Assembly (NCBI GenBank): GCA_017937655.1
Contig: JAGBDE010000031.1
Coordinates: forward strand, 1 to 34,674
Reading direction: 5' to 3'
Origin: Clostridia bacterium
GTDB lineage: Bacteria; Bacillota; Clostridia; Christensenellales; Aristaeellaceae
Length of the DNA: 34,674 bases
Of the stretch, positions 15,750-22,603 are shown piece after piece; within the stretch, counting starts at the first letter, position 1, and every line of letters begins with the position of its first letter. The notes under the pieces are model-generated. The model was given only the letters and a program-made list of their open reading frames with translations. It was not told where the DNA came from and searched no databases. The position numbers were made by a program, and so were the translations under genes.

Positions 15750-16225
15750 TTCTTGGTTCCCTCCTCCAGCATTTGTTCCATTTTGAGCAGCTGCCGCTGG
15801 AATTCCAGATCCTCAATGCCGTCCGCCATGGCGGTGTCCAGGCAATGGACGGTGAGGGTATCCTCCTCCAGATAGACGGAAATGGTGCCCGGGGTCACGG
15901 TGATGCTGTTGGCCAGGATGCACCGGGTGCTTTTCCGCTTCAGGGGCGTTTTGAAGGTGACCAGCTTGGGCTCCGGCTTGCGGCTGGAATAGATCAGCGG
16001 CAGCATAGCCAGGTTGCTTTTCACAATCTCGCAAAGCAGCGTCCAGGCATATTTCAGCCCGGAGGGGATCAGGCGGATGGCCTGCCATTCCCGCCTGGGG
16101 CTGTAATCCAGAAATTTGACGCAGAACCAGTACAACAGCCCGGAGATCACAATGCCGAAAAGCACAATTTCCAGCGTGATCCGGCCGTTGAGGATCATCC
16201 ACAGCGCAAAGAACAAAACCGCCAT
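15746..16225 (-). CDS. mnhE: MrpE/MnhE subunit of Mrp/Mbh-type antiporter
   Basis: First gene of the ten-gene antiporter operon, 159 residues. Two N-terminal helices (AVLFFALWMILNGRITLEIVLFGIVISGLLYWF) are followed by a cytoplasmic domain with KSNLAMLPLIYS, TPLKRKSTRCILANSITVTPGTISVYLEEDTLTVHCLD, the family's typical core. I chose the ATG at 16225: GGGAGG lies 7 bases before it, and MrpE proteins begin directly with the first helix. An upstream in-frame ATG at 16300 overlaps the -10 box of the promoter, so it cannot be translated from that transcript. Having the E-type gene first matches the order of archaeal mbh clusters (mbhA first) rather than Bacillus mrp. Confidence 0.88.
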   Translation of the reverse strand: MAVLFFALWMILNGRITLEIVLFGIVISGLLYWFCVKFLDYSPRREWQAIRLIPSGLKYAWTLLCEIVKSNLAMLPLIYSSRKPEPKLVTFKTPLKRKSTRCILANSITVTPGTISVYLEEDTLTVHCLDTAMADGIEDLEFQRQLLKMEQMLEEGTKK

Positions 16226-16298
16226 TCCAAGGCCTCCCTCGTGTGCAGGAAAACGCCGTTTTTCAGCGTTTCCTGACGGAAATCCAAAAATCTTTTCC

Positions 16299-16327
16299 AT
16301 ATTACGCTTCTTATTAAAAGATGTCAA
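16299..16327 (-). promoter_or_regulatory. sigma-A type promoter of the antiporter operon
   Basis: Perfect TTGACA (-35, 16322-16327 on the complementary strand), a 17-base spacer, and TAATAT (-10, 16299-16304). Transcription would start near 16292, leaving a leader of about 67 bases before the mnhE ATG. It lies back to back with the sleB promoter. Confidence 0.85.
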
Positions 16328-16388
16328 ATCTTTTCCGTCAATCTTAACTGAATTTGCGTTTTGCCAAATTCCTTTTTGATCAAGGACT

Positions 16389-16418
16389 GCATGAAATGTG
16401 CAAATCTGGCGCATCCTA
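16389..16418 (+). promoter_or_regulatory. sigma-G-like (forespore) promoter of sleB-ypeB
   Basis: GCATG (16389-16393), an 18-base spacer, and CATCCTA (16412-16418). This fits the sigma-G consensus as I remember it (GHATR, 18 bases, CATNHTA) exactly, and sleB-ypeB is a sigma-G operon in Bacillus. The predicted start is about 40 bases before the sleB ATG. Confidence 0.7.
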
Positions 16419-16465
16419 CCAGTACAAAACCGCATTCATGGCGGCAGTCTGGAGGATGATTTTTC

Positions 16466-17143
16466 ATGAAAGAACCCTTCGATATAAAGGAATTTGCCCT
16501 GCAGCTGGCAGCGGCGCTGCTGACCTTTGCCCTGTTTGTGTTTGCCGTGCGGGCGGACGCGGACGTGGCCTGGGGCAGCAAGGGCGATATGGTGCGCCAG
16601 GTGCAGCAGAAACTGATCCAGTACGGCTACATGGACGGCGCTGCCGACGGGGTCTTCGGCAAGGATACTTACGACGCGGTGGTCTGGTTCCAGCGCAAGA
16701 ACGGCCTGTCTGCCGACGGCGTGGTGGGCAAAAAGACCGCCGCCGCGCTGGGCGTTACCCTGAACAGCAGCGTATCCGCCTCCGCCTACAACGAAAGCGA
16801 AAGCTATATGCTTGCCCGGCTTGTCCACGGAGAGGCCCGGGGCGAGCCCTATGTGGGCAAGGTGGCGGTGGCGGCGGTGGTATTGAACCGGGTCAAAAGC
16901 GCGTCCTTTCCCAATACCATCGCCGGGGTCATCTACCAGGCGGGGGCCTTTGACGCTGTGGCCGACGGCCAGTTCTACCTGACCCCGGACGCGGACAGCA
17001 TCCGGGCCGCTAAGGACGCCCTCGGCGGCTGGGATCCCACCGGCGGCTGCCTGTACTACTTCAACCCGGTCACCGCCACCAGCAAGTGGATCTGGACCCG
17101 CACCATCCAGCTGACCATCGGCAAGCATCATTTCGCAATCTGA
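16466..17143 (+). CDS. sleB: spore cortex-lytic enzyme SleB
   Basis: SleB is a lytic transglycosylase that degrades cortex peptidoglycan containing muramic-delta-lactam during germination. The 225-residue protein has an N-terminal hydrophobic signal (residues 10-29), a peptidoglycan-binding-1 domain (about 36-96, WGSKGDMVRQVQQKL to GKKTAAALG), and a C-terminal hydrolase-2 domain (about 112-225) with the catalytic glutamate in HGEARGE (E123), followed by AAVVLNRVKS and CLYYFNPVTATSKWIW. It is shorter than Bacillus SleB (about 300) because the linker is short. ATG at 16466 follows GGAGG by ten bases. ypeB starts ten bases after its stop, the usual bicistron. A sigma-G-like promoter upstream places expression in the forespore. 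Confidence 0.93.
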   Translation: MKEPFDIKEFALQLAAALLTFALFVFAVRADADVAWGSKGDMVRQVQQKLIQYGYMDGAADGVFGKDTYDAVVWFQRKNGLSADGVVGKKTAAALGVTLNSSVSASAYNESESYMLARLVHGEARGEPYVGKVAVAAVVLNRVKSASFPNTIAGVIYQAGAFDAVADGQFYLTPDADSIRAAKDALGGWDPTGGCLYYFNPVTATSKWIWTRTIQLTIGKHHFAI

Positions 17144-17153
17144 GGTGAACGCC

Positions 17154-18485
17154 ATGAGCAAACGCAGAATGATCCTTCTATCCTCCGTGCTGGGGGCGGC
17201 TTTCCTGGTCAGCGTCATCTTTGGCGCATATTATGCCCGGGAAGCTTTCCGGGCCCGGGATCAGCTGGAAAACGGCTACACCCGCCGGCTGATGGAAAGC
17301 CGGGAACACCTGCAGCAGATGTCCCTGAAGCTGAGCAAGATCCCCGCCGCCTCCGAGGCCGCAACCCTCATCGACCTGCTGTCCTCCACCTCCATCCGGG
17401 CGGAAAGCCTGGTCAGCGGGCTGTCGGCGCTGCCCCTGTCCCACGCCGCCATGGAGGAGGCCATCGCTTTTTCCAACCAGGTATCGGAGTACACGCTGCT
17501 TTTGTCCCTGAAGCTGGCCGCCGGGCAGCCCCTCAGCCAGGCAGAGCTGCAAACCCTGGCCGACCTGTGCAGCCAGTGCCGCCTGCTGGAAGGCCAGTTT
17601 GCCCTGGCCTGGAACACCATGCTGGAAAACAGCATGCGGCTCACCGGCCGGGAAAACGTGTTCTACCAGGAGGCGGCCGCCCAGACCCGGCCCATGGAAA
17701 TGGCCGGGGACAGCATCATGGCCTACCCTTCCATGATCTACGACGGCGCTTACTCCGACGGCCAGGCCCTCTCCGCCCCCAGGGCACTTGGCCAGAACAC
17801 CGTGGATGAAGCGGAAGCCATCCGCCTGGCCATCCAGTACATTGGTGAGGAGCGGGTGAAGGAGGCCGTCCACGGGGCCGACGTAGCCGGACATCTGCCC
17901 TGCTACGGGGTGTCCGTCACGCTGGTGGACGGCACCACCCTCAACGTTGCCATCACCAAGCAAGGAGGCCAGCTCCTCTGGATGATGCCGGAACACGCGG
18001 AGTTCCCTGCATCCCTCACCCTGGAGGAATGCAGGGCAGGCGCCCAGCAGTTCCTGGAAGCCCACGGCTACGGCCCGGTGGAAAGCGCCCATTTCCAGGT
18101 GTACGACGGCCTGGCGGTAATCAGCTTCGCGCCCCTGGACGGGGAGGTGCTGCTCTACCCGGATCTGATCAAGGTGCAGGTACGCATGGACACCGGCGAG
18201 GTGGTGGGCCTGGAAGCGCACGAGTATTTGCTGAACCACGGCCCCCGGCAGAACCTGTCCCCCGTCATCACCCCGGAGGAAGCCTCCGCCGTGGTGGGCG
18301 ACCACCTGACGGACAAAAACGTCCGGCTGTGCCTCATCCCCCACCGGGGCAGGGAGCGGCTCTGCTACGAGGTGCGGGGCCAGCTGGAGGGCCAGGATTA
18401 CCGCATCTACGTGGACGCCTTGACCGGCCACGAGGTGGAGGTGCTGCTCATGGTGGACACCCTGGACGGCCAGCTGAGCGTATAG
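17154..18485 (+). CDS. ypeB: germination protein YpeB
   Basis: YpeB is the partner of SleB: in Bacillus each protein is needed for the other's stability and localisation in the spore, and YpeB is cleaved at germination. The 443-residue product has an N-terminal membrane anchor (residues 6-26, MILLSSVLGAAFLVSVIFGAYY), a helical N-terminal domain with several leucine-rich segments, and C-terminal PepSY-like repeats (for example DEAEAIRLAIQYIG, LTLEECRAGAQQFLEAHG, ITPEEASAVVGDHL). The ATG at 17154 is used, since the GTG three codons earlier is part of the ribosome binding site GAGGTGA. It follows sleB directly. Confidence 0.93.
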   Translation: MSKRRMILLSSVLGAAFLVSVIFGAYYAREAFRARDQLENGYTRRLMESREHLQQMSLKLSKIPAASEAATLIDLLSSTSIRAESLVSGLSALPLSHAAMEEAIAFSNQVSEYTLLLSLKLAAGQPLSQAELQTLADLCSQCRLLEGQFALAWNTMLENSMRLTGRENVFYQEAAAQTRPMEMAGDSIMAYPSMIYDGAYSDGQALSAPRALGQNTVDEAEAIRLAIQYIGEERVKEAVHGADVAGHLPCYGVSVTLVDGTTLNVAITKQGGQLLWMMPEHAEFPASLTLEECRAGAQQFLEAHGYGPVESAHFQVYDGLAVISFAPLDGEVLLYPDLIKVQVRMDTGEVVGLEAHEYLLNHGPRQNLSPVITPEEASAVVGDHLTDKNVRLCLIPHRGRERLCYEVRGQLEGQDYRIYVDALTGHEVEVLLMVDTLDGQLSV

Positions 18486-18539
18486 CGTTGTAAAACCCTG
18501 GAAAAAACCGTCCGTCCTCTGGTAAAACACCACTATATG

Positions 18540-18548
18540 TGGTACAAT
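18540..18548 (+). promoter_or_regulatory. extended -10 promoter for the HAD hydrolase gene
   Basis: TGGTACAAT gives an extended -10 (TG, one base, TACAAT). The -35 region (TGGTAA at 17 bases) is weak, as is common for extended -10 promoters. Transcription would begin about 70 bases before the TTG start codon at 18624. Confidence 0.5.
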
Positions 18549-18562
18549 TTCATCAAACTGAG

Positions 18563-18588
18563 AAAGGCTTCGCACAAGGGGCCTTTTT
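18563..18588 (+). terminator. terminator-like hairpin in the HAD gene leader
   Basis: AAAGGC pairs with GCCTTT across a 12-base loop, which itself can form CTT/AAG pairs, and is followed by a T run (TTTTT ends at 18588). It lies past ypeB and after the predicted HAD promoter, so it could end ypeB transcripts or attenuate the HAD gene. Confidence 0.4.
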
Positions 18589-18623
18589 CCCGTGTTTTCT
18601 TTCACCTGACAGGAGGGTTTGTT

Positions 18624-19424
18624 TTGACGGAGCTGAAAATCCGCGAAAAACTCAGCAAAATCCGCTGCTTTATGCTGGATATGGACGGCACCTTCTACCT
18701 GGGCGACAAGCTGCTGGAGGGTTCTCTCTCCTTCCTTCAACGCCTGCGGGAGACGGGCCGCACCAATCTGTTTCTGACCAACAATTCCAGCAAGTCGGCC
18801 CAGGTGTATGTGGAAAAGCTCCGGCGCATGGGCGTTGACGCGGAGTTCTGCCAGGTGCTGACCTCCGGCCAGGCCGCCGGCAGCTGGTGCCTTCGCAACA
18901 TGGCCAGCAAAAAGGCCTTCCTTCTGGGCAACCAAATGCTCCATCAGGAATTGACGGACATGGGCCTCACCATCGACCAGCAGAACCCGGACTACGTGCT
19001 CATCGGCTACGACACCACCCTGGACTATGCCAAAATGACCGCCGTGTGCGACTTTGTCCGTGCCGGGCTGCCCTACATCGCCACCCACCCCGACTTCAAC
19101 TGCCCCACGGAAACCGGTTTCGCGCCGGATATCGGCGCCATCATGGCCTTCATTGAAGCCAGCACCGGCCGCAGGCCCGACAGGGTCATCGGCAAGCCCA
19201 ACAGCGGCATCGTGGAGGAGGCCCTGAAAAAGACCGGCCTCCAGCCTCATGAGCTGGCCATGGTGGGCGACCGCCTCTATACGGATATCGCCACCGGGCT
19301 GAATTTCGGCATCCTGAGCATCCTGGTGCTCACCGGCGAGGCCACCATGGCCGACGTCAACTTCGGCTCCATCAAACCCGATCTGATCTTCGACCGCCTT
19401 TCCTCCATGAACCATCTTCTGTGA
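18624..19424 (+). CDS. HAD-IIA family phosphatase (NagD-like)
   Basis: Cytosolic haloacid-dehalogenase phosphatase of subfamily IIA, 266 residues. Motif I is MLDMDGTFYLG (nucleophile D19, acid D21), motif II lies in LFLTNNSSKS, GKPNSGI holds the motif III lysine, and motif IV is MVGDRLYTDI. The C2A cap domain fills the region between. Members dephosphorylate nucleotides, sugar phosphates or glycerol phosphate; the substrate cannot be read from the sequence. I chose TTG at 18624 as start: AGGAGGG lies 7 bases before it, no ATG is near, and this length fits the family. The frame is open further upstream but contains the promoter. The L,D-transpeptidase gene begins 11 bases after its stop, so the two are likely cotranscribed. 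Confidence 0.87.
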   Translation: MTELKIREKLSKIRCFMLDMDGTFYLGDKLLEGSLSFLQRLRETGRTNLFLTNNSSKSAQVYVEKLRRMGVDAEFCQVLTSGQAAGSWCLRNMASKKAFLLGNQMLHQELTDMGLTIDQQNPDYVLIGYDTTLDYAKMTAVCDFVRAGLPYIATHPDFNCPTETGFAPDIGAIMAFIEASTGRRPDRVIGKPNSGIVEEALKKTGLQPHELAMVGDRLYTDIATGLNFGILSILVLTGEATMADVNFGSIKPDLIFDRLSSMNHLL

Positions 19425-19435
19425 GGTGACCACCA

Positions 19436-21109
19436 ATGAAACGACTGCTTGCCCTCCTGCTGCTCATCACCCTGACGGTGTGCTACATCCCCTCCATGGG
19501 CGAGGAAGACACCCCCGCCTTTGAACACCTGAAATACGGCGACTCCGGCCAGCTGGTCACCTTCGTCCAGCAGCGGCTGACCGCTCTGGGCTACTATTCC
19601 GGCAAGATCTCCGGCAATTTCCTGGAAGGTACCCGGGCCGGTCTGCGCCGCCTGCAAAATGACTACGGCCTGGAAAAGACCGGCGAGCTGGATAGCGCCA
19701 CCTATGACCTGCTGCTTGTGGCCGAATACCGCGTCCTGAAAAACGGCGACGACGGCGACGCTGTCACCCGCCTGCAGGAGCGGCTGATTGAGCTGGGATA
19801 CCTGAACACCAAGGCCACCGGCAAGTTCCGCTCCGCCACCGAGGGCGCGGTCAAGGCCTTCCAGCGGCAGCAGGGCATCGAAGCCACCGGCATTGCCGAC
19901 CTGGACACCCAGAAGCAGCTCTTTGCGGACACGGCCCTGGGCAAGGGCGTCGCCCCCACCCCCACCCCCGATCCCATGAACGACCTGGGCGACATCAACG
20001 ACGTGGTTATCGCCGGCGACGGCGAAAGCACCGACGACACCCGGGATGACGTGCCCTTCGCCCAGCGGATGGTCCGCGGCACCGAGGGCGAGAACGTGAA
20101 AAAGGTGCAGACTCGGCTGACGGAGCTGGGCTTCTTCGACGGGCCCATCAGCGGCTACTACATGAACCAGACCATCGCCGCAGTAAAGAAGTTCCAGGAG
20201 TACAACGGCCTTTTCATCGAAGGCACCATGAACGAGGCCACCTGGGACGCCCTCTTCAACGACCCCGGCGTGGTGGATGTAAACGCCACGCCCCGTCCCA
20301 GTCCGGAACCCACGCTGCCCCCCTACTACGTGGTGGTGGACGTGACCAACCAGGTTACCTTCGTTTACGGCCTGGACGAGAACAACGAATACACCCAGGA
20401 AGTCAAGCGGATGATCTGCTCCACCGGCGTCAAGGGCTGCGACAGCACCCCCGGCGACTGGATCACCGACGGCCGACGCGCCCGCTGGGCCTATTTCAGC
20501 CTCTACGGCAGCCACGCCCAGTACTGGACCAAGATCAACGAGAACATCGCCTTCCACAGCGTGATCTACACCGAGGTGGATAACCACGCCCTGAACGTCA
20601 AGTCCTACGCCCGCCTGGGTCGCCGGGCCTCCCACGGCTGCATCCGCATGCTGGTCAGCGACGCCAAGTGGATCTATGAGAACGTCCGGGGTGGAAGCAC
20701 CATCCACATCACGGAAGACCTGCCGGTGGATCAGGAGCTGACCAAATCCCTGCTGCCGCCAGCGCTGGACCGCAGCTACATGCTGCCCAAGCGCACCCCC
20801 GCCCCCACCCCGGAACCGGAATATTCCGCCGACCTGATGCCGCCCCAGCCCTTCCGCACCCTGCGCCTGGAAAAGAAGGGCGAGGACGTGTACTGGCTCC
20901 AGCGGAAGCTGAAGGAACTGGGCTACTACCAGGGCACCGTCACCGGCGCCTACTGGCAGGGCACCCAAGACGCGGTGAAGGCCTTCCAGAAGGACAACGG
21001 TCTCAAGGCCGACGGCGTGGCCAACCGTGCCACCCTGGAGAAGATCTACGAGGAAGTGCTGATGAACAACACGCCCACCCCGGAACCCACGCCTACACCG
21101 AAGAAGTAA
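19436..21109 (+). CDS. secreted L,D-transpeptidase with four peptidoglycan-binding repeats
   Basis: Secreted 557-residue enzyme expected to form 3-3 cross-links or attach proteins in peptidoglycan. It has a signal peptide (residues 1-22), peptidoglycan-binding-1 repeats at about 31-93, 101-163 and 213-274, a YkuD domain at about 297-427 with the catalytic motif SHGCIRM (cysteine 402) and IAFHSV (H374), and a fourth binding repeat at about 475-541. Repeats and catalytic domain are joined by proline-threonine linkers (TPTPDP, TPRPSPEPTLPP, TPAPTPEPE), and the protein ends in a similar tail (TPTPEPTPTPKK). Having binding repeats on both sides of the catalytic domain is unusual. GAGGTGA precedes the ATG. 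A strong terminator follows. Confidence 0.92.
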   Translation: MKRLLALLLLITLTVCYIPSMGEEDTPAFEHLKYGDSGQLVTFVQQRLTALGYYSGKISGNFLEGTRAGLRRLQNDYGLEKTGELDSATYDLLLVAEYRVLKNGDDGDAVTRLQERLIELGYLNTKATGKFRSATEGAVKAFQRQQGIEATGIADLDTQKQLFADTALGKGVAPTPTPDPMNDLGDINDVVIAGDGESTDDTRDDVPFAQRMVRGTEGENVKKVQTRLTELGFFDGPISGYYMNQTIAAVKKFQEYNGLFIEGTMNEATWDALFNDPGVVDVNATPRPSPEPTLPPYYVVVDVTNQVTFVYGLDENNEYTQEVKRMICSTGVKGCDSTPGDWITDGRRARWAYFSLYGSHAQYWTKINENIAFHSVIYTEVDNHALNVKSYARLGRRASHGCIRMLVSDAKWIYENVRGGSTIHITEDLPVDQELTKSLLPPALDRSYMLPKRTPAPTPEPEYSADLMPPQPFRTLRLEKKGEDVYWLQRKLKELGYYQGTVTGAYWQGTQDAVKAFQKDNGLKADGVANRATLEKIYEEVLMNNTPTPEPTPTPKK

Positions 21110-21117
21110 CCTTGATT

Positions 21118-21161
21118 TTATCGCGTTACGATTTGTATTTATCGTAACGCGATAATTTTTT
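21118..21161 (+). terminator. intrinsic terminator after the L,D-transpeptidase gene
   Basis: Perfect 15-base stem (TTATCGCGTTACGAT at 21118-21132 and its complement at 21141-21155), an 8-base loop, then six T. Its T run directly abuts the -35 box of the next promoter. Confidence 0.92.
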
Positions 21162-21162
21162 G

Positions 21163-21191
21163 TTGACATTTTCCTGTGGAAATGGTATATT
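21163..21191 (+). promoter_or_regulatory. sigma-A promoter of the DUF2975-HTH operon
   Basis: TTGACA (21163-21168), 17-base spacer, TATATT (21186-21191). The spacer holds a small inverted repeat, TTTCC-TGT-GGAAA (21170-21182), which could be the operator of the HTH protein encoded in the same operon; that is inference. Confidence 0.85.
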
Positions 21192-21221
21192 GTCTCCAGC
21201 AAATGAAGGAGGTTGATTTGC

Positions 21222-21701
21222 ATGGAACAAAAACACCTTTCCAAATGGCTGAAAATGATCCTGATTGGCATGGCCATTTGCGGCCTAATCATTTATGCTT
21301 TCGTTCTCCCCATGTACGGCTTAAGCCTGCGCAGCCTTTATCCCGAGTTTTCCAACCGTTTCTGGCCCTGGCTGATTTTCCTTCTGCTGTCCGGCATTCC
21401 TTGCTTTGTGGTGCTGGTTTTTATCTGGAAAATTGCTGACAACATCGGCAATGACCGCTCTTTCTCCAACCAGAACGCTTCTTTGCTCAAAGGCATTTCC
21501 ATCCTCGCCGCCGCAGATTCCGCTTTCTTTTTTGTTGGAAACGTTGTACTGTTGCTGCTCAGCATGAGTCATCCCGGCGTAGTGCTTGCATCCTTTGCCG
21601 TTGAGTTTATTGGCGTTGCCATTGCCGTGGCGGCCGCTGCTCTATCCCATCTGGTCAAGAAAGCCGCCGCATTGCAAGAGCAAAGTGATTTGACCATATA
21701 A
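21222..21701 (+). CDS. DUF2975 family membrane protein
   Basis: A 159-residue protein with four predicted membrane helices (about residues 12-32, 46-68, 85-108, 115-140), matching the DUF2975 pattern, including the loop FSNQNASLLKGISILAAADSAFF between helices 2 and 3 (family form F...N...L..i......). The biochemical role is unknown. ATG at 21222 is preceded by AAGGAGG at nine bases; an in-frame TTG nine bases earlier is too close to that site. The HTH gene begins ten bases after its stop. DUF2975 and a small YozG-like HTH protein form a common pair in Bacillota, and the promoter and terminators on both sides make this a self-contained two-gene unit. Confidence 0.82.
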   Translation: MEQKHLSKWLKMILIGMAICGLIIYAFVLPMYGLSLRSLYPEFSNRFWPWLIFLLLSGIPCFVVLVFIWKIADNIGNDRSFSNQNASLLKGISILAAADSAFFFVGNVVLLLLSMSHPGVVLASFAVEFIGVAIAVAAAALSHLVKKAAALQEQSDLTI

Positions 21702-21711
21702 GGAGATTTCC

Positions 21712-21933
21712 ATGGACGGAGAGATTCTTTTTAACATTGACGTTATGCTGGCCAAACGGAAAATGAGCGTCACCGAGCTTGCTGAAAAAGTGGGAATTAC
21801 CATTGCCAATGTATCGGTCCTGAAAAATGGAAAGGCAAAAGCCCTCAAGATATCCACCTTAATCAAATTGTGCGAGGCGTTAGACTGTCAGCCCGGAGAT
21901 CTATTGGAATACAAAAAGGGAGAAGAATGCTGA
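21712..21933 (+). CDS. small HTH (Cro/CI, YozG-like) transcriptional regulator
   Basis: A 73-residue DNA-binding protein that is essentially one helix-turn-helix domain: VMLAKRKMSVTELAEKVGITIANVSVLKNGKAKALKISTLIKLCEALDCQPGDLLEY. It matches the YozG/XRE subgroup. It follows the DUF2975 gene by ten bases with AAGGAG upstream, and likely regulates this operon, possibly through the inverted repeat in its promoter. A GC-rich hairpin follows the stop. Confidence 0.9.
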   Translation: MDGEILFNIDVMLAKRKMSVTELAEKVGITIANVSVLKNGKAKALKISTLIKLCEALDCQPGDLLEYKKGEEC

Positions 21934-21939
21934 AACATG

Positions 21940-21975
21940 AACCCCGCCAGGCTGCATTCGCATTCTGGCGGGGTT
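21940..21975. terminator. hairpin between convergent genes, probable bidirectional terminator
   Basis: Perfect 11-base stem (AACCCCGCCAG and its complement) around a 14-base loop. It begins 7 bases past the HTH stop and ends 4 bases before the GNAT stop. The T tract is weak (GCTTTATT on plus), so termination strength is uncertain. Confidence 0.65.
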
Positions 21976-21978
21976 GCT

Positions 21979-22410
21979 TTATTCACAATACATACATATG
22001 GTTCCCCGGGACAACTGAAAGCCGTTTTTTTCGTAAAACCGTGCCGCCGGTGCGTGCTCGTTTGTGTAGAGCACCATACCCGCAAGGCCTTTGCTCTTGC
22101 TGTAGTCCTTCACAGCGTTCAGCAGCTGTTTGCCTATTCCACAGCCTTGCCGTTCAGGCAGAACAGCCATCTCGTTTATGTATATTTCCTCTTTGCTTCC
22201 GGAAATTTTGCAGAGCGCAAAAACACAGCCCGATACCTGCCCGTTTTCCTCACAGACAAACCCGACAAACCGCTTCTGTTCAAAATAGTCTCGAAGATAT
22301 TCCGTTGCATTCGCTGCCGTCCAATCTATCCCCCAGTATTCCATTGGAAATGCCTTTGCATAAATCATGCCGCAGCGTTCCAGGTCAGCCTGCTGCATTT
22401 TTCTGATCAT
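21979..22410 (-). CDS. GNAT family N-acetyltransferase
   Basis: Cytosolic acetyl-CoA-dependent acetyltransferase of 143 residues. The acetyl-CoA-binding motif A is EIYINEMAVLPERQGCGIGKQLLNAV (Q/R-x-x-G-x-G/A form), followed by motif B near APAARFYEKNGFQ. The acceptor cannot be inferred. ATG at 22410 has GGGAG about nine bases upstream. The gene stands alone between two plus-strand operons, with its own extended -10 promoter. Confidence 0.88.
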   Translation of the reverse strand: MIRKMQQADLERCGMIYAKAFPMEYWGIDWTAANATEYLRDYFEQKRFVGFVCEENGQVSGCVFALCKISGSKEEIYINEMAVLPERQGCGIGKQLLNAVKDYSKSKGLAGMVLYTNEHAPAARFYEKNGFQLSRGTICMYCE

Positions 22411-22449
22411 TTTTCCATCGCTCCCAAACCCTTTTTTTCAAGTGTATCA

Positions 22450-22478
22450 AGTATATCATGCCTTTTTTTCCCGCGCAA
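22450..22478 (-). promoter_or_regulatory. extended -10 promoter of the GNAT gene
   Basis: On the minus strand, TTGCGC (22473-22478), a 17-base spacer ending in TGA, and TATACT (22450-22455). The TG-n-TATACT extended -10 compensates for the partial -35. Confidence 0.65.
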
Positions 22479-22519
22479 GAACATGGCCCTTCCCAGGGCT
22501 TTTCCTTTGCCCCCAACTG

Positions 22520-22548
22520 TTGAAAACCAATCCCGCAAATGGTATACT
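22520..22548 (+). promoter_or_regulatory. sigma-A promoter of the DegT-flippase-ATP-grasp operon
   Basis: TTGAAA (22520-22525), 17-base spacer, TATACT (22543-22548). Transcription would start near 22555, about 50 bases before the DegT ATG. Confidence 0.8.
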
Positions 22549-22603
22549 GATACTGGTATAGTGGCGGAATCTGTAAATCCGTCCACCGAAAGAAGGTACG
22601 TTC

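Noticed and set aside
17178-19436. 752-codon open frame on the minus strand over ypeB and the HAD gene
   Set aside because: Antisense shadow of two genes with clear motifs; no ribosome binding site or domain.
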